Program-made: the position numbers and the translations under genes
Notes under the pieces: generated by a model
The model's database searches: none
Seen by the model: only the letters and a program-made list of their open reading frames with translations
Told to the model about the DNA's origin: nothing
Part shown: positions 8,650 to 17,327 of the stretch, piece by piece
Numbering within the stretch: position 1 is the first letter of the stretch
Layout of the letters: each line of letters opens with the position of its first letter
NCBI GenBank assembly: GCA_905479735.1
Contig: CAJQNS010000011.1
Coordinates: 1-64,000 of the forward strand
From: an uncultured Desulfofustis sp.
GTDB lineage: Bacteria > Desulfobacterota > Desulfobulbia > Desulfobulbales > Desulfocapsaceae
Reading direction: 5' to 3'
DNA: 64,000 bases

Positions 8650-9036
8650 ATGGATGAATATGGTAGCCTTTTCAGTGCCGAAACATGCAGTGAGTTGATG
8701 CCCGCAGAGACGGCTGATCAGTTCTTCGAAGCTCTCTTCGGTGATGCCGATGAAGGCTCCTACGACCTCGAATTAAAATATCGGGGCAGCAGTTCCGATT
8801 CTCTGCGCTTCGATATTCTCCTGCACGAACGACCCGGCCACTGCCTGGCCTGTAATCTTACCTATGGACTTCCGGAAGTCTTCTCGCGGCATCCGGTGAT
8901 CAACATCAGCGGCATTGCTGAGAAAGTTAATGAGATTCTCGGAGAGCGGGGGGAAACGGGTTCGTGGAAGCTCGGTGCGACTGCGCAGCAGAACCAGTCT
9001 TTGCACATGATTCCGCTGCTGATAGAACTCAAATAG
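8650..9036 (+). CDS. conserved hypothetical protein, unknown function
   Basis: A 128-residue soluble acidic protein starting MDEYGSLFSAETCSELM. It has a central FDILLHERPGHCLACNLTYGLP segment with two Cys four residues apart, then VFSRHPVINISG. It lacks a signal peptide and membrane segment. The start was moved down to 8650 because of the promoter at 8556-8585. The CLACNLTYGLP block looks like a conserved core, and I believe similar short proteins occur in sulfate reducers, but I cannot name a function. It is convergent with the diguanylate cyclase, 2 bp apart. Confidence 0.75.
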   Translation: MDEYGSLFSAETCSELMPAETADQFFEALFGDADEGSYDLELKYRGSSSDSLRFDILLHERPGHCLACNLTYGLPEVFSRHPVINISGIAEKVNEILGERGETGSWKLGATAQQNQSLHMIPLLIELK

Positions 9037-9038
9037 GT

Positions 9039-10154
9039 CTACTGGTGGTCGCTCGCAACCTTCGAGCGGCCGTGGACCTTGGCATGGTAGAGCAGATCGT
9101 CGGTTCGGTCCAGCCAGTGGCGCAGACTCTCTTCTTTATGTAACTCAGCCAGGCCGATAGAGGCTCCAAGCTTGATATGGTCGTTGGCCCAGACCTCCAA
9201 GCCGTCTATCTTACGAACCAGTCGTTCAGCCAGAATCTGGGCTTGGGCCCGGTCAGTATTATCCAACACCAGAACAAATTCGTCACCACCCATACGAACC
9301 AGAAGATCTGTGGTACGCACTTCGGTCTCGAGGACTTCGGCGACCGCTTTCAACACTTCATCGCCAACCTGGTGGCCAAGGTTGTCGTTGACCTGTTTGA
9401 AGTAGTCCAAGTCGAGAGACAGCATGGTCAGCGGCGAACCATAACGCTTGTGGAAATTCATCATCGAGGTGATCCGCTCTTTGAAGACCCGGCGGTTGGA
9501 GAGTCCGGTCAGGGCGTCGGTGCTCGCCTGTTCAAACAGCGTTTCGTATTCAATGCCGCGCTGCAGGCTTTCACCGAACACGCTTAAGGACTCATTGATG
9601 ATCTGCAGCTCAGACGGACTGGTATCACTGTCCTCTTTGAGAACGAGAAGAATTGAGGTGTCCTCCATCGATTCAAATATCCACTGATAGCCCAGCTGAC
9701 CATCCAGGCTAACCGCCCCGTCATCATGGTCATTCACTCCTTCGATCATTTTTTCTGCAAAAGCGATGGCCCGACGCCTATTTGGTCCATGGGCTGAACA
9801 AAATAGCACCTTTTTTCCGGTGCGGCGGCTATAGCAGCCGATCAGTTCGTGCTCCACCAGCGGCATGAGCCAGACCGAGAAAGCCTCAATCATATCTGAG
9901 ATACTTAATGTCCCCGCCAGTCGTCCGTGCAGCCTGTTTATCTGATCCAGTCGCTTTGACTGCTGCTTGAGACGGTCCAATTCGTAGAGGACCTGGCTCA
10001 TCTTGTCAAAGCCTCCGTCGATGCTGCTCGGCAGGCCTGGTTGACGCGCGGGAACAGGGTTCATGATCGTACCTTTTCGGTCTGTCTTTACAGATCCGGG
10101 TAGATTTTTCTTGTGGACATGTTTTTCCATATCGGTTGAATTAGCAAAATACAT
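9039..10154 (-). CDS. diguanylate cyclase with N-terminal GAF-like region
   Basis: A 371-residue GGDEF protein. The active-site GGDEF is intact (residues 289-293), and RTTD (280-283), placed five residues before it, is the product-inhibition I-site, so feedback by c-di-GMP is likely. DALTGLSNRR opens the catalytic domain. The first half (about residues 60-195) resembles a GAF-type sensor. No membrane segment is visible. ATG 10154 is chosen because GGAGGT lies 6 bases upstream; the longer frame from 10190 would place that site inside the gene. It makes c-di-GMP from two GTP. Confidence 0.92.
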   Translation of the reverse strand: MYFANSTDMEKHVHKKNLPGSVKTDRKGTIMNPVPARQPGLPSSIDGGFDKMSQVLYELDRLKQQSKRLDQINRLHGRLAGTLSISDMIEAFSVWLMPLVEHELIGCYSRRTGKKVLFCSAHGPNRRRAIAFAEKMIEGVNDHDDGAVSLDGQLGYQWIFESMEDTSILLVLKEDSDTSPSELQIINESLSVFGESLQRGIEYETLFEQASTDALTGLSNRRVFKERITSMMNFHKRYGSPLTMLSLDLDYFKQVNDNLGHQVGDEVLKAVAEVLETEVRTTDLLVRMGGDEFVLVLDNTDRAQAQILAERLVRKIDGLEVWANDHIKLGASIGLAELHKEESLRHWLDRTDDLLYHAKVHGRSKVASDHQ

Positions 10155-10316
10155 GCCAGCACCTCCAAAAGGTATAGCGGAACCATTCAATCAGCAGAAC
10201 AAATACGTATTATCAATATCTTACCGGCACGAGTCCTGCGCAGGGATGTTCCCATGAATATTTTTTTGACGTCAGTGGTCAGTTTTTTGACAGCATAAAA
10301 ATGGTGTCAGAACAAT

Positions 10317-10345
10317 GTTAATGGTGTCAACATATTGCCATTAAC
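10317..10345. repeat. 8-bp inverted repeat in the divergent region before nagZ
   Basis: GTTAATGG (10317-10324) and CCATTAAC (10338-10345) are perfect arms around 13 bases. ATGGTGTCA also occurs twice, 23 bp apart, at about 10298 and 10321. The place between divergent diguanylate cyclase and nagZ genes would suit an operator, but no regulator is known. Confidence 0.4.
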
Positions 10346-10374
10346 TGCTTTCCCCTTTACATAGATGGGTCATG

Positions 10375-10517
10375 AGGTACCTTGCCAAGTGAGTATTTTT
10401 GTTCAATATCAAGGCGCCTGCGGAAATTTTCCCGCAACCATATAGCTAATATAGCGAGGATAATATTTTTGCTCGCAACCCAAAGATTGGGCAAAAAAAC
10501 AATATCACAAAGTACCT
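10375..10517. repeat. MITE-like repeat, family A copy 1
   Basis: A 143-bp element with imperfect terminal inverted repeats (AGGTACCTTG at the left, CAAAGTACCT at the right). Its core (AAGGCGC, a CCGCA patch, CGAGGATAA, GCAACCC, TTGGGCAAAAAA) matches the element at 46929-47073 in order, spacing and length (143 against 145 bp). No protein is encoded. Its right end abuts the nagZ start codon. Probably mobilised in trans or spread as a repetitive palindrome. Confidence 0.75.
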
Positions 10518-11564
10518 ATGGATTTATCCAGACGCATAGGCAGCTTATTGATCCTCGGCTTTCCCGGTCCGGTCCTCGGGCAGGAGATGGAGATCTGTAG
10601 GGATATCTTCGACTTCAATCTCGGCGGCGTCATCCTCTTCAACCGTTGCCTGCATACCCCTGCCCAGCCTGCGAATATTATTTCGCCCACCCAGCTCAAT
10701 GAGCTCTGCTCCTCACTGCAGAAACTGACCGACACCACCCTTCTAATCGGTGTCGATCAGGAAGGAGGAAAGGTCAGAAGACTGCGGCCTGAAGCCGGCT
10801 TTGCCGACAGCTGTTCGGCCAGACAGTTGGGCATCACCGGCGAGCGCACCAGTTTGACAAATATAGAGGCCGAGACGACGGCGGCCATGCTGGCCATGGT
10901 GGGGATCAATTGCAACTTCGCCCCGGTTGTCGATCTCTTGAGCAACCCGTCAAACCCGGTGATAGGGGGAATCGATCGCAGCTTTTCAGAAGATCCAATG
11001 GTGGTTGCCCGCCACGCCGCCGTCTGGATCGAAGCGCACAGAGGTAAAGGAGTGCTGAGCTGTATCAAGCATTTTCCGGGACACGGCAGTTCTGCCGCCG
11101 ACTCCCATCTGGGCTTCGTCGATGTCAGCGACAGCTGGCAGCCCCTGGAACTGGAACCCTATCGGCTGCTGCTGGGTGAGGACAGGGTTGATTTGGTGAT
11201 GACCGGTCATCTTTTCAACCGCCAACTCGACCCCGACCATCCGGCAACTCTCTCGGCAGCGATCATCGATGGGTTACTCCGCAGCGATCTGGGTTATGAA
11301 GGGGTGGTCGTCAGTGACGACATGCAGATGAAGGCTATCACCGATCATTACAGCTTCGAAGAGGCCGTGTGCAGATCTCTGGCAGCCGGAGTTGACATGT
11401 TGGTATTTGGGAACAATCTTGACTATGGTCGGGACATCTGTCCACGAGCAATCAGAGCCATAGAGAATGGTCTAGACAGGGGCACGCTCAGCGAGACACG
11501 GTTGAGAGAAGCACTGGGCAGGGTTGAACACCTCAAACAACGACTGGGAAAAAACCATGACTGA
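10518..11564 (+). CDS. nagZ: beta-N-acetylhexosaminidase
   Basis: A 348-residue family 3 glycoside hydrolase. KHFPGHGSSAADSH (184-197) carries the family's Asp-His dyad region and VVSDDMQ holds the catalytic nucleophile Asp (about 267). NagZ removes N-acetylglucosamine from muropeptides in the cytoplasm during cell wall recycling; no signal peptide is present, which fits. The start codon follows directly on a MITE-like element, and no Shine-Dalgarno sequence is visible. It overlaps the TM2 gene by 8 bp. Confidence 0.94.
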   Translation: MDLSRRIGSLLILGFPGPVLGQEMEICRDIFDFNLGGVILFNRCLHTPAQPANIISPTQLNELCSSLQKLTDTTLLIGVDQEGGKVRRLRPEAGFADSCSARQLGITGERTSLTNIEAETTAAMLAMVGINCNFAPVVDLLSNPSNPVIGGIDRSFSEDPMVVARHAAVWIEAHRGKGVLSCIKHFPGHGSSAADSHLGFVDVSDSWQPLELEPYRLLLGEDRVDLVMTGHLFNRQLDPDHPATLSAAIIDGLLRSDLGYEGVVVSDDMQMKAITDHYSFEEAVCRSLAAGVDMLVFGNNLDYGRDICPRAIRAIENGLDRGTLSETRLREALGRVEHLKQRLGKNHD

Positions 11565-11958
11565 ACGTACCACACATCAGATTTTCGTCGGCTATTTTCT
11601 CTGGATCTTTGGATTTCTGGGAGCCCATCGATTTTACTATGGTCGCCAGATCAGCGGCACCATCTATCTCTTTACCCTCGGGCTGTTTCTGATTGGCTGG
11701 GTCGTTGATCTCTTTTTGATACCATCGATGAATCGTGATGCCGACTACCGATTTATCGAAGGTCCGGTAGATTATAATGTCGCCTGGCTGCTCCTCACCT
11801 TCCTCGGAATTTTCGGGATTCACAGGATGTACTGCGGCCGCTGGGTTACTGGGTTAATTTACCTTTTTACTCTGGGCCTCTTCGGGGTCGGCGTGATCTA
11901 CGATTTCTGGACCCTGAACAGCCAGATCAGCCTGATCAATCACGTGGCCAATAAATAG
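11557..11958 (+). CDS. membrane protein with two tandem TM2 domains
   Basis: A 133-residue inner-membrane protein made of two copies of the TM2 unit. Each has a first helix ending in G-x-H-R-x-Y-x-G-R (GAHRFYYGR; GIHRMYCGR), then a short loop and a second helix (ISGTIYLFTLGLF; VTGLIYLFTLGLF). The close match of the halves points to internal duplication. The start ATG 11557 lies inside the nagZ end, indicating coupling. TM2 proteins have no established biochemical function. Confidence 0.88.
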   Translation: MTERTTHQIFVGYFLWIFGFLGAHRFYYGRQISGTIYLFTLGLFLIGWVVDLFLIPSMNRDADYRFIEGPVDYNVAWLLLTFLGIFGIHRMYCGRWVTGLIYLFTLGLFGVGVIYDFWTLNSQISLINHVANK

Positions 11959-12002
11959 AACGACTTAACATGAGCATCAAACTATAAATCTTCTTACGGA
12001 CT

Positions 12003-12275
12003 ATGAGCCAAAAGCGCGTTATCGAGCAGAAAAAGCCGGATATCAGCTATCCCTGTTCTTGGGAGTATAAGGTAATCGGCAGTGACGAGCAGAAGCTCAG
12101 AGCGGTAATTCTCGCCGCCTGCACCCCGGTGGTACCGACCATCACCCTTGCCAACGTATCGAAAAAGGGCACCTACTTCAGCCTCAATGCTGAGCTGCAG
12201 GTTGAGGATGAGGAAATGCGTTTGAGGATCTTCTCCTATCTCAATAATAGTCCGGACGTAAAAATAGTGATCTAA
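12003..12275 (+). CDS. YbeD-like (DUF493) protein
   Basis: A 90-residue small cytoplasmic protein with an ACT-like fold expected for DUF493/YbeD. It has YPCSWEYKVIG early and VSKKGTYFSLNAELQV in the middle. YbeD proteins are proposed regulators without proven partners; in other bacteria they often sit near lipoate genes, which are not present here. The next gene starts directly after its stop codon, so the two are co-translated. Confidence 0.8.
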   Translation: MSQKRVIEQKKPDISYPCSWEYKVIGSDEQKLRAVILAACTPVVPTITLANVSKKGTYFSLNAELQVEDEEMRLRIFSYLNNSPDVKIVI

Positions 12276-12788
12276 ATGAGCGAGCAACCCACAGTAGAAC
12301 AGTCAAAACTTATCGGCGCCCTGCGCGAAGGTGTAGCCCTCGTACAGATGGTCTTCTTCAAGGAGATCAAGGCAATTCTGGAAAAGAAGCATCCGGACAA
12401 GGATCTCAGTTATTATCTGATGCTCGCCGGGGCCATCACCAACGAACTATTCGGCACTCCTAACCCTGAAGAGAAATTCGTCGCTTTCAGGCAGGAGTAT
12501 CGGGCCTTGATCGAAGAGGAAATGAGCGGACTGGCCGAGAGCCTGCCCCACCTGCGCAACTCTCTTACCGATGCGCTTCGGGTTCAGACCCTGTGCGACA
12601 ACCAGGAGGGTATCGATGATCCCGGAGTGCTGCAGACGGCAGAGGCATTGGGTGTACTGCTAAAAGACCGTGATTTGCCGCTGCCTTCATCCTTTATGAC
12701 GCTTGTCCGGGGGCTGGGTGAGCAGTATCAGCTTGTGGTGGCACCGGTTGAGATCAGCCCCGAAGAGGATCAGAGTCTGCTGCATTGA
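12276..12788 (+). CDS. conserved hypothetical protein, helical
   Basis: A 170-residue soluble, mostly helical and acidic protein, beginning MSEQPTVEQSKLIGALREG. It contains LAGAITNELFGTPNPEEKF. I do not recognise a domain. It starts immediately at the end of the YbeD-like gene, so it belongs to the same transcription unit. It is convergent with the pabB-pabC fusion, with a hairpin repeat between them. Confidence 0.7.
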   Translation: MSEQPTVEQSKLIGALREGVALVQMVFFKEIKAILEKKHPDKDLSYYLMLAGAITNELFGTPNPEEKFVAFRQEYRALIEEEMSGLAESLPHLRNSLTDALRVQTLCDNQEGIDDPGVLQTAEALGVLLKDRDLPLPSSFMTLVRGLGEQYQLVVAPVEISPEEDQSLLH

Positions 12789-12802
12789 GGCGGTTAAAAT
12801 AA

Positions 12803-12853
12803 GGGGACACAGGTTATCATGTCCCTTCAGGGGACACGATGGCCTGTGTCCCC
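12803..12853. repeat. REP-like long hairpin of GGGGACAC type
   Basis: GGGGACACAGG (12803-12813) pairs with CCTGTGTCCCC (12843-12853). The inner part pairs again (ATCATGTCCC with GGGACACGAT, one mismatch) around TTCA. It lies between convergent genes and shares the GGGGACAC arm with the palindrome at 17296-17325. Such palindromes are typical of REP elements mobilised by Y1 (RAYT) transposases; that origin is inferred. It may also stop transcription on both strands. Confidence 0.7.
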
Positions 12854-12872
12854 GAGATATACGAGATTTCCC

Positions 12873-14780
12873 TCAGCTCTTTTCCCTTAACCTTACCGGA
12901 ACGACCCCGCGCACTGAGTTACATAGATAGATATTGTCGGCCCGCTGCAGGTCGTCTTTGCTGAGCACCTTTTCAGTTATCTCGAACTCTCCCTCACCTT
13001 TAAGCAGAATAGATCTCATAATCCCGGGCAGCAGCCCGCACTCGAGTGGCGGCGTAAAGAACCTGCCGCTTTGTTCAACGATGACGTTCGAGATAGCCCC
13101 TTCGGTGACCTCGCCCTTCTCATTGCAGAAAACCAGATCGAGCAGCCCTTCTGAGCGAGCCTGGCGCCAAGCGTTGTCGTAGAGTTGTCGCCGCGTTGTC
13201 TTGTGAAACAGCCAGGGCGAGGAACTGTCCGTCGATTCGGAGGCGAAGTCGATCAGACCATTGAGCTGAGAAGCTGAGGCGCGGGCCTCGCCAAGGGAGA
13301 GTGCCTGGGGGCGATCGCAGTCGTGGACCTCGAGCACTGCGTCGCTGTCATCTGAGACCAGCAGCCGCACTCTTTTGCATCCGCTGCCGTTAATTTTTTC
13401 AGGCAACTCTCCAAGCTCCGCTCGCAAGTGCTGGCCATCGCAGGTCCGGCCGAGATAGTCGGCAGATGCCGTCAACCGGTCGAGGTGCTCATCAAGAAAC
13501 AGATAACCCTCCTGCGGATCATAGAGCATCGTCTCAAGCAGCTCGAAAGGCGGGGGCGTATGGGTCAGGAAGCGGGCCTTGAGCAAACATTCCCGCCATT
13601 CATCCCGGGGGGAAGAATCGGCGACAATACCTGAGCCGATACCCATCTCCCCTCTTCCGCCGTCGATCATGACTGTTCTTATCGGCACGTTGAAGGCCGC
13701 CTCCCCCCCTGGCCCAAAATAACCGATAGCACCGGTGTAGACACCGCGCGACTCGAGCTCCAGCTCCTCGATGATCTCCATTGTTCTGATTTTCGGGGCG
13801 CCGGTAACCGAGCCGCAGGGAAAAATCGCCTCCAGGATTCGGGAGGGACGAACCCGATCCTTGTGAAAACGCTTGGCAATGATGGTCGAAGTCATCTGAA
13901 ACACAGTTCGATAGCGCTCCACGTCGAAGAGCGACGCCACCTCGACCACCCCGCCACCGGTATTGTCAACCAGGTGGGACAGGTCGTTGCGGAGTAGATC
14001 GACGATCATCACATTTTCACTGCGATTTTTCACATCGCCGTTCAACCGCTCAGCAATTTGCTCATCCTCGGCACCGAAACGGCCCCGTTTCATCGTTCCC
14101 TTCATCGGCCGGGCAATGATCCTTTCTGAATCCAAGCGAAAGAACAATTCGGGTGAAAAAGACAGAACGTGACAGTCACCGCGCTTTATATAGCAGCCGT
14201 AGGGAACTGGTTGACTGCGCCGCAGATCACGGTAGAGCCCGGCCACCGACCCGTCAAAATCGAAGTGAAGCTTGAAGGTGTAGTTTACCTGATAGGTGTC
14301 GCCGGCGGCTATATATTCGAGAATCCTGTCTATGGCCCTGCAATACTGGTCTTCATCGATGGTCGGCTGCAGATTGGTGAGCCGGTAGTCCGATTCGCCC
14401 GATCCAGATTCTGCCAGAGCGGGGAAATCATTCACCCCACTGTGATGATCAAATCTCATCGGAGCCTCGTAGACCCCTAAATCGGCCAGCGGCGGCGAGT
14501 CATCTTTGAGGCTGATGGCCAGCTCATCATGCAGGAATTCATAACCGAGCCAGCCGGCAAGATAAAAGCCCTGGTCCAGCCTCCGGGCCGCTTTATCAAG
14601 GAACTCAGCGCGGTCTTCACCAACCGCAAGACGAAGCCTGTCAACGGGTTCGGTGAACAGCAGAGACCGGTGGTTCATGGCATCCGGCATGGAGGTATCG
14701 AGATAGACAAAGTCCTGCTGATCGCCAAGCGCGGCTAACAGTCGGGATATCTCCTTATCATGCAGAATCCTGTGGGTCAT
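12873..14780 (-). CDS. pabB-pabC: aminodeoxychorismate synthase component I fused to aminodeoxychorismate lyase
   Basis: A 635-residue two-enzyme fusion for p-aminobenzoate synthesis. Residues about 1-395 are the chorismate-binding PabB part, with GDTYQVNYTFKL, MKGTMKRG, CGSVTGAPKI and GIGSGIVADSSP. Residues about 400-635 are the PLP-dependent PabC part: LLETMLYD, HKTTRR with the likely PLP lysine, DLVFCNEKGEVTEGAISNV, LLPGIMR. Together they turn chorismate and ammonia into PABA for folate, matching folC elsewhere in the window. The glutamine amidotransferase pabA is not adjacent. The fusion is a known arrangement. Confidence 0.92.
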   Translation of the reverse strand: MTHRILHDKEISRLLAALGDQQDFVYLDTSMPDAMNHRSLLFTEPVDRLRLAVGEDRAEFLDKAARRLDQGFYLAGWLGYEFLHDELAISLKDDSPPLADLGVYEAPMRFDHHSGVNDFPALAESGSGESDYRLTNLQPTIDEDQYCRAIDRILEYIAAGDTYQVNYTFKLHFDFDGSVAGLYRDLRRSQPVPYGCYIKRGDCHVLSFSPELFFRLDSERIIARPMKGTMKRGRFGAEDEQIAERLNGDVKNRSENVMIVDLLRNDLSHLVDNTGGGVVEVASLFDVERYRTVFQMTSTIIAKRFHKDRVRPSRILEAIFPCGSVTGAPKIRTMEIIEELELESRGVYTGAIGYFGPGGEAAFNVPIRTVMIDGGRGEMGIGSGIVADSSPRDEWRECLLKARFLTHTPPPFELLETMLYDPQEGYLFLDEHLDRLTASADYLGRTCDGQHLRAELGELPEKINGSGCKRVRLLVSDDSDAVLEVHDCDRPQALSLGEARASASQLNGLIDFASESTDSSSPWLFHKTTRRQLYDNAWRQARSEGLLDLVFCNEKGEVTEGAISNVIVEQSGRFFTPPLECGLLPGIMRSILLKGEGEFEITEKVLSKDDLQRADNIYLCNSVRGVVPVRLREKS

Positions 14781-14924
14781 CTAACTGGATCGAGGCGGAG
14801 CCGGTTCAGGGTGTGGATCACAAATATACATAACGGCACACTATAATAAACTGTAGCGCCGTACCCAACATTTGATTGTTTTTTTTTATTCTTCAGGTCT
14901 CGTTTGAAACGGCTGGTAATTAAA

Positions 14925-14964
14925 AAGAAAAAAGGGCCGACGGAACTTCCTCCGCGGCCCTTGA
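14925..14964 (-). terminator. Rho-independent terminator of the YkgJ-like gene
   Basis: Read on the minus strand, a GC-rich stem (AAGGGCCG pairing with CGGCCCTT, with further pairing inside) is followed by TTTTTTCTTTTT. It lies just downstream of the stop codon at 14990, the expected place. Confidence 0.8.
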
Positions 14965-14989
14965 GATAGGTAATGATCAGTTATAGTTG

Positions 14990-15931
14990 CTACTTGTCCC
15001 GCTGTTTCTTCAAATCCTCATAATCCTGCACCGCACTGACCACCGCATCATCCTGACGCTGCTTGATCTGGGCAACTTTTTCCTGGATCTTTTCTTCCTT
15101 GATGTTCATCCCCGGAACGTGCGCCCCAAACAAGCTATGGGCCAGGTAATCGAAGGAGAACAGCATGAGTTCGACATCGTCATCCTTGATTTTTTCAATC
15201 AGTTTTTCGTCGAGCACATAGGTATCGAGAAATGAGCTCTCAAAGATAAAGCGGCGGAAATGATTCAGATCGGTGGAGGCCATGAAGAACATCCGTTTGG
15301 CCTGCTCAGAGAGATTGGCCTGATGACCGAACGACTTGCGGCGCATGATAAGCCGCAGCCATTTCTTGTTCATATCATCACGCACGTCGACTCCCTGGTC
15401 GGCTCGCCACTCGCCAACGGTCCAGAGTTTATCTTCCTCATGGCCCTTGCAGTGATCCTCTTTGACCAGGAAAAAGAATTTTTCCTCATCGGGAGTTACT
15501 TCGTTACCGTCGGCATCCTTGCTGCCTCCCTCGCGGAAATCAGCCATACCAACCGGATAGTAGCGGCAGGCAGTGGGGCGGTCGGTGTAGACGGTGCACC
15601 CCTCAGGGGTTACGAAGGGGCATTTGTTGTCCTCCTCGCGTAACTTGATCGCGACACCCGGCATATCGGTCTTTTCCAGATAGGTCGGGGTTGTGTAGGT
15701 ATGCAGAAACTCGTGTGGAGGGATCTGCAGCCGGCGGGTCAGCATCAGGATGTCATAGGGGGTCAAGACGATCTTGATGTTGCCGCAGCAGGCGGTAAAA
15801 CAACTGACTTCGGGATGACAGCGAAACTTCAGCTGACTGTCCATGGTCAGCTTGAGGGGCTCGATGTTTGAAGGATTGGTGCTTTTACCGAAGAGAACTT
15901 TTTCTTTTGCGTTCAACTCATTTTGACTCAT
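14990..15931 (-). CDS. YkgJ-type cysteine cluster protein
   Basis: A 313-residue protein with the YkgJ (CxxxCxxCC-like) metal-binding arrangement. FRCHPEVSCFTACCGN comes near residue 35, then NKCPFVTPEGCTVYTDRPTACRYYPVG. The eight or so cysteines are expected to bind zinc or an iron-sulfur cluster. The C-terminal half is helical and charged. Family function is not established. It has its own terminator and no partner genes. Confidence 0.85.
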   Translation of the reverse strand: MSQNELNAKEKVLFGKSTNPSNIEPLKLTMDSQLKFRCHPEVSCFTACCGNIKIVLTPYDILMLTRRLQIPPHEFLHTYTTPTYLEKTDMPGVAIKLREEDNKCPFVTPEGCTVYTDRPTACRYYPVGMADFREGGSKDADGNEVTPDEEKFFFLVKEDHCKGHEEDKLWTVGEWRADQGVDVRDDMNKKWLRLIMRRKSFGHQANLSEQAKRMFFMASTDLNHFRRFIFESSFLDTYVLDEKLIEKIKDDDVELMLFSFDYLAHSLFGAHVPGMNIKEEKIQEKVAQIKQRQDDAVVSAVQDYEDLKKQRDK

Positions 15932-16241
15932 TTTTACTACCCATATTAAAAATTATAACAGCCACCTTGTGGTGGTAAAATTGCGTGTGCTCGAACGCGC
16001 AATAATAAACGGTTGCACCAATCGTGTCAAACTACAAATTGGGTTACCCTGGCTATTGTTACCGAACAAAAATTTAAATGCTTAAATAACAGTCAACTAC
16101 CAACCGGGGCCTAAAAGATGATCGGATGACGCTTGCAGTTTTCTGCAAATGTTCGTATAAGTTTCTCTCCAATAAGCAGGTGAGTTTGAACTGCTTTTAT
16201 GATTGCCCTTACATATTATTGAACCACCCTTGGGATTGTTA
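15932..16241. other. 310-bp intergenic region with small hairpins only
   Basis: Divergent promoter region for the YkgJ gene and the genes to the right. I see only short inverted repeats (CCACC/GGTGG around 15962-15975 and TTGCAG/CTGCAA around 16134-16149). No RNA gene or clear promoter could be assigned. Confidence 0.4.
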
Positions 16242-16436
16242 ATGAAATTGTTTGTCCGCCCGGTGGATCTGACCAGCGTCAGCACCATTATTTACCACCT
16301 TCCTGACGGTCCTTCTCTTTCTCTTGATATTGACGGTATAGAAGAATATGTCGATCTCGAACTGGAGATGGGTCATTATTGTGATACCTCCGATATCGAC
16401 GGCACGCTGCACTTTTTCCCGAAGGGAAACGCCTGA
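16242..16436 (+). CDS. small hypothetical protein
   Basis: A 64-residue acidic frame from ATG 16242 (MKLFVRPVDLTS). It has alternating short strands and LHFFPKGNA at the end, and ends 66 bp before the PHP phosphatase start. Residue composition looks protein-like, and the reading frame is not a shadow of another gene. No ribosome binding site is obvious and I do not recognise a family. Confidence 0.45.
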   Translation: MKLFVRPVDLTSVSTIIYHLPDGPSLSLDIDGIEEYVDLELEMGHYCDTSDIDGTLHFFPKGNA

Positions 16437-16502
16437 GAAATTCGGCCGGTCTCCAGGCTCAGTGATCGACACTGAAGATGCTCTGAAGTCCTTTTGTTTC
16501 CC

Positions 16503-17282
16503 ATGAATGTCGATATTCATTCAGATACCCATATCCACACCAGTCTATGCCGGCATGCCAGCGGCACCATGGAGGAATATGTGGTCGGTGCCATGGATCA
16601 GGGCCTTAAGCGATTGGTCTTTCTCGAGCACCTGGAGGAAGGGATCAATGCCCATTTCCGCTCCTGGCTCACCGAAAAAGACTTTGACGAATATTTTGAG
16701 GAAGGCCGACGGCTGCAGAAACGCTATGGTGAGAGGATCGAAATCGGCCTCGGTGTTGAAGTCGGCTACAATCCCGACTGTCCTGACCGGATCCTGGACA
16801 GACTGGGGCGAAGAAAATGGGACCGGGTTGGACTGAGCTGCCATTTTTTCAAGGTGGACGGCTACGACGAACACCTCAATGTACTGAGTAATAATCCAAG
16901 AAACATCGAAATCGTCGAGCGCTATGGTGACCGCAGATTGCTGAGTCGCTACTTTGCCACCCTGATCGAAGCGGTCCAAACCATCCCGGCCGACGTACTC
17001 TGCCATCTCGATGCCGGCCTCAGGCATCAGCCCAATCTCAAACTAGAGGACAGTCACTGGCAGCAGATCGACACCCTGCTCGACGAAGTCAAACTGGCCT
17101 CCATGGCACTGGAGATCAACACTTCGGGCTATAAGTACCGCGGCCTGCCCTTTCCGCTGCCGGAAATCATTTCTCTGGCTGGTGACAAATCCATACCCCT
17201 GGCACTGGGTTCGGACGCTCACAGCCCTTCTGAAGTGGGCCGCCACTTCGACAAAATTCCCGCCCTTCTGGTGAATAAGTAA
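16503..17282 (+). CDS. PHP-domain phosphoesterase, histidinol-phosphatase-like
   Basis: A 259-residue PHP-fold protein. The first metal motif is DTHIHTSLCRHASG near residue 8, then FLEHLEEG, GVEVGYNPD, LSCHFF, CHLDAG and the final LALGSDAHSPSEVG. Motif order matches the HisK/HisJ group of histidinol-phosphatases, which bind three metals and hydrolyse phosphate esters. ATG 16503 is preferred to TTG 16494. No histidine genes are adjacent, so a different phosphoester cannot be excluded. Confidence 0.85.
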   Translation: MNVDIHSDTHIHTSLCRHASGTMEEYVVGAMDQGLKRLVFLEHLEEGINAHFRSWLTEKDFDEYFEEGRRLQKRYGERIEIGLGVEVGYNPDCPDRILDRLGRRKWDRVGLSCHFFKVDGYDEHLNVLSNNPRNIEIVERYGDRRLLSRYFATLIEAVQTIPADVLCHLDAGLRHQPNLKLEDSHWQQIDTLLDEVKLASMALEINTSGYKYRGLPFPLPEIISLAGDKSIPLALGSDAHSPSEVGRHFDKIPALLVNK

Positions 17283-17295
17283 ATTGGGGACGTAC

Positions 17296-17325
17296 ATGGG
17301 GACACAATACTTATTGTGTCCCCAT
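17296..17325. repeat. perfect 30-bp palindrome of GGGGACAC type
   Basis: ATGGGGACACAATA (17296-17309), CT, then the exact reverse complement to 17325. It lies 13 bp after the PHP gene, in a convergent gap. The same GGGGACAC arm begins the hairpin at 12803. It fits a REP element of Y1-transposase type and could serve as a bidirectional terminator. Confidence 0.75.
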
Positions 17326-17327
17326 TC

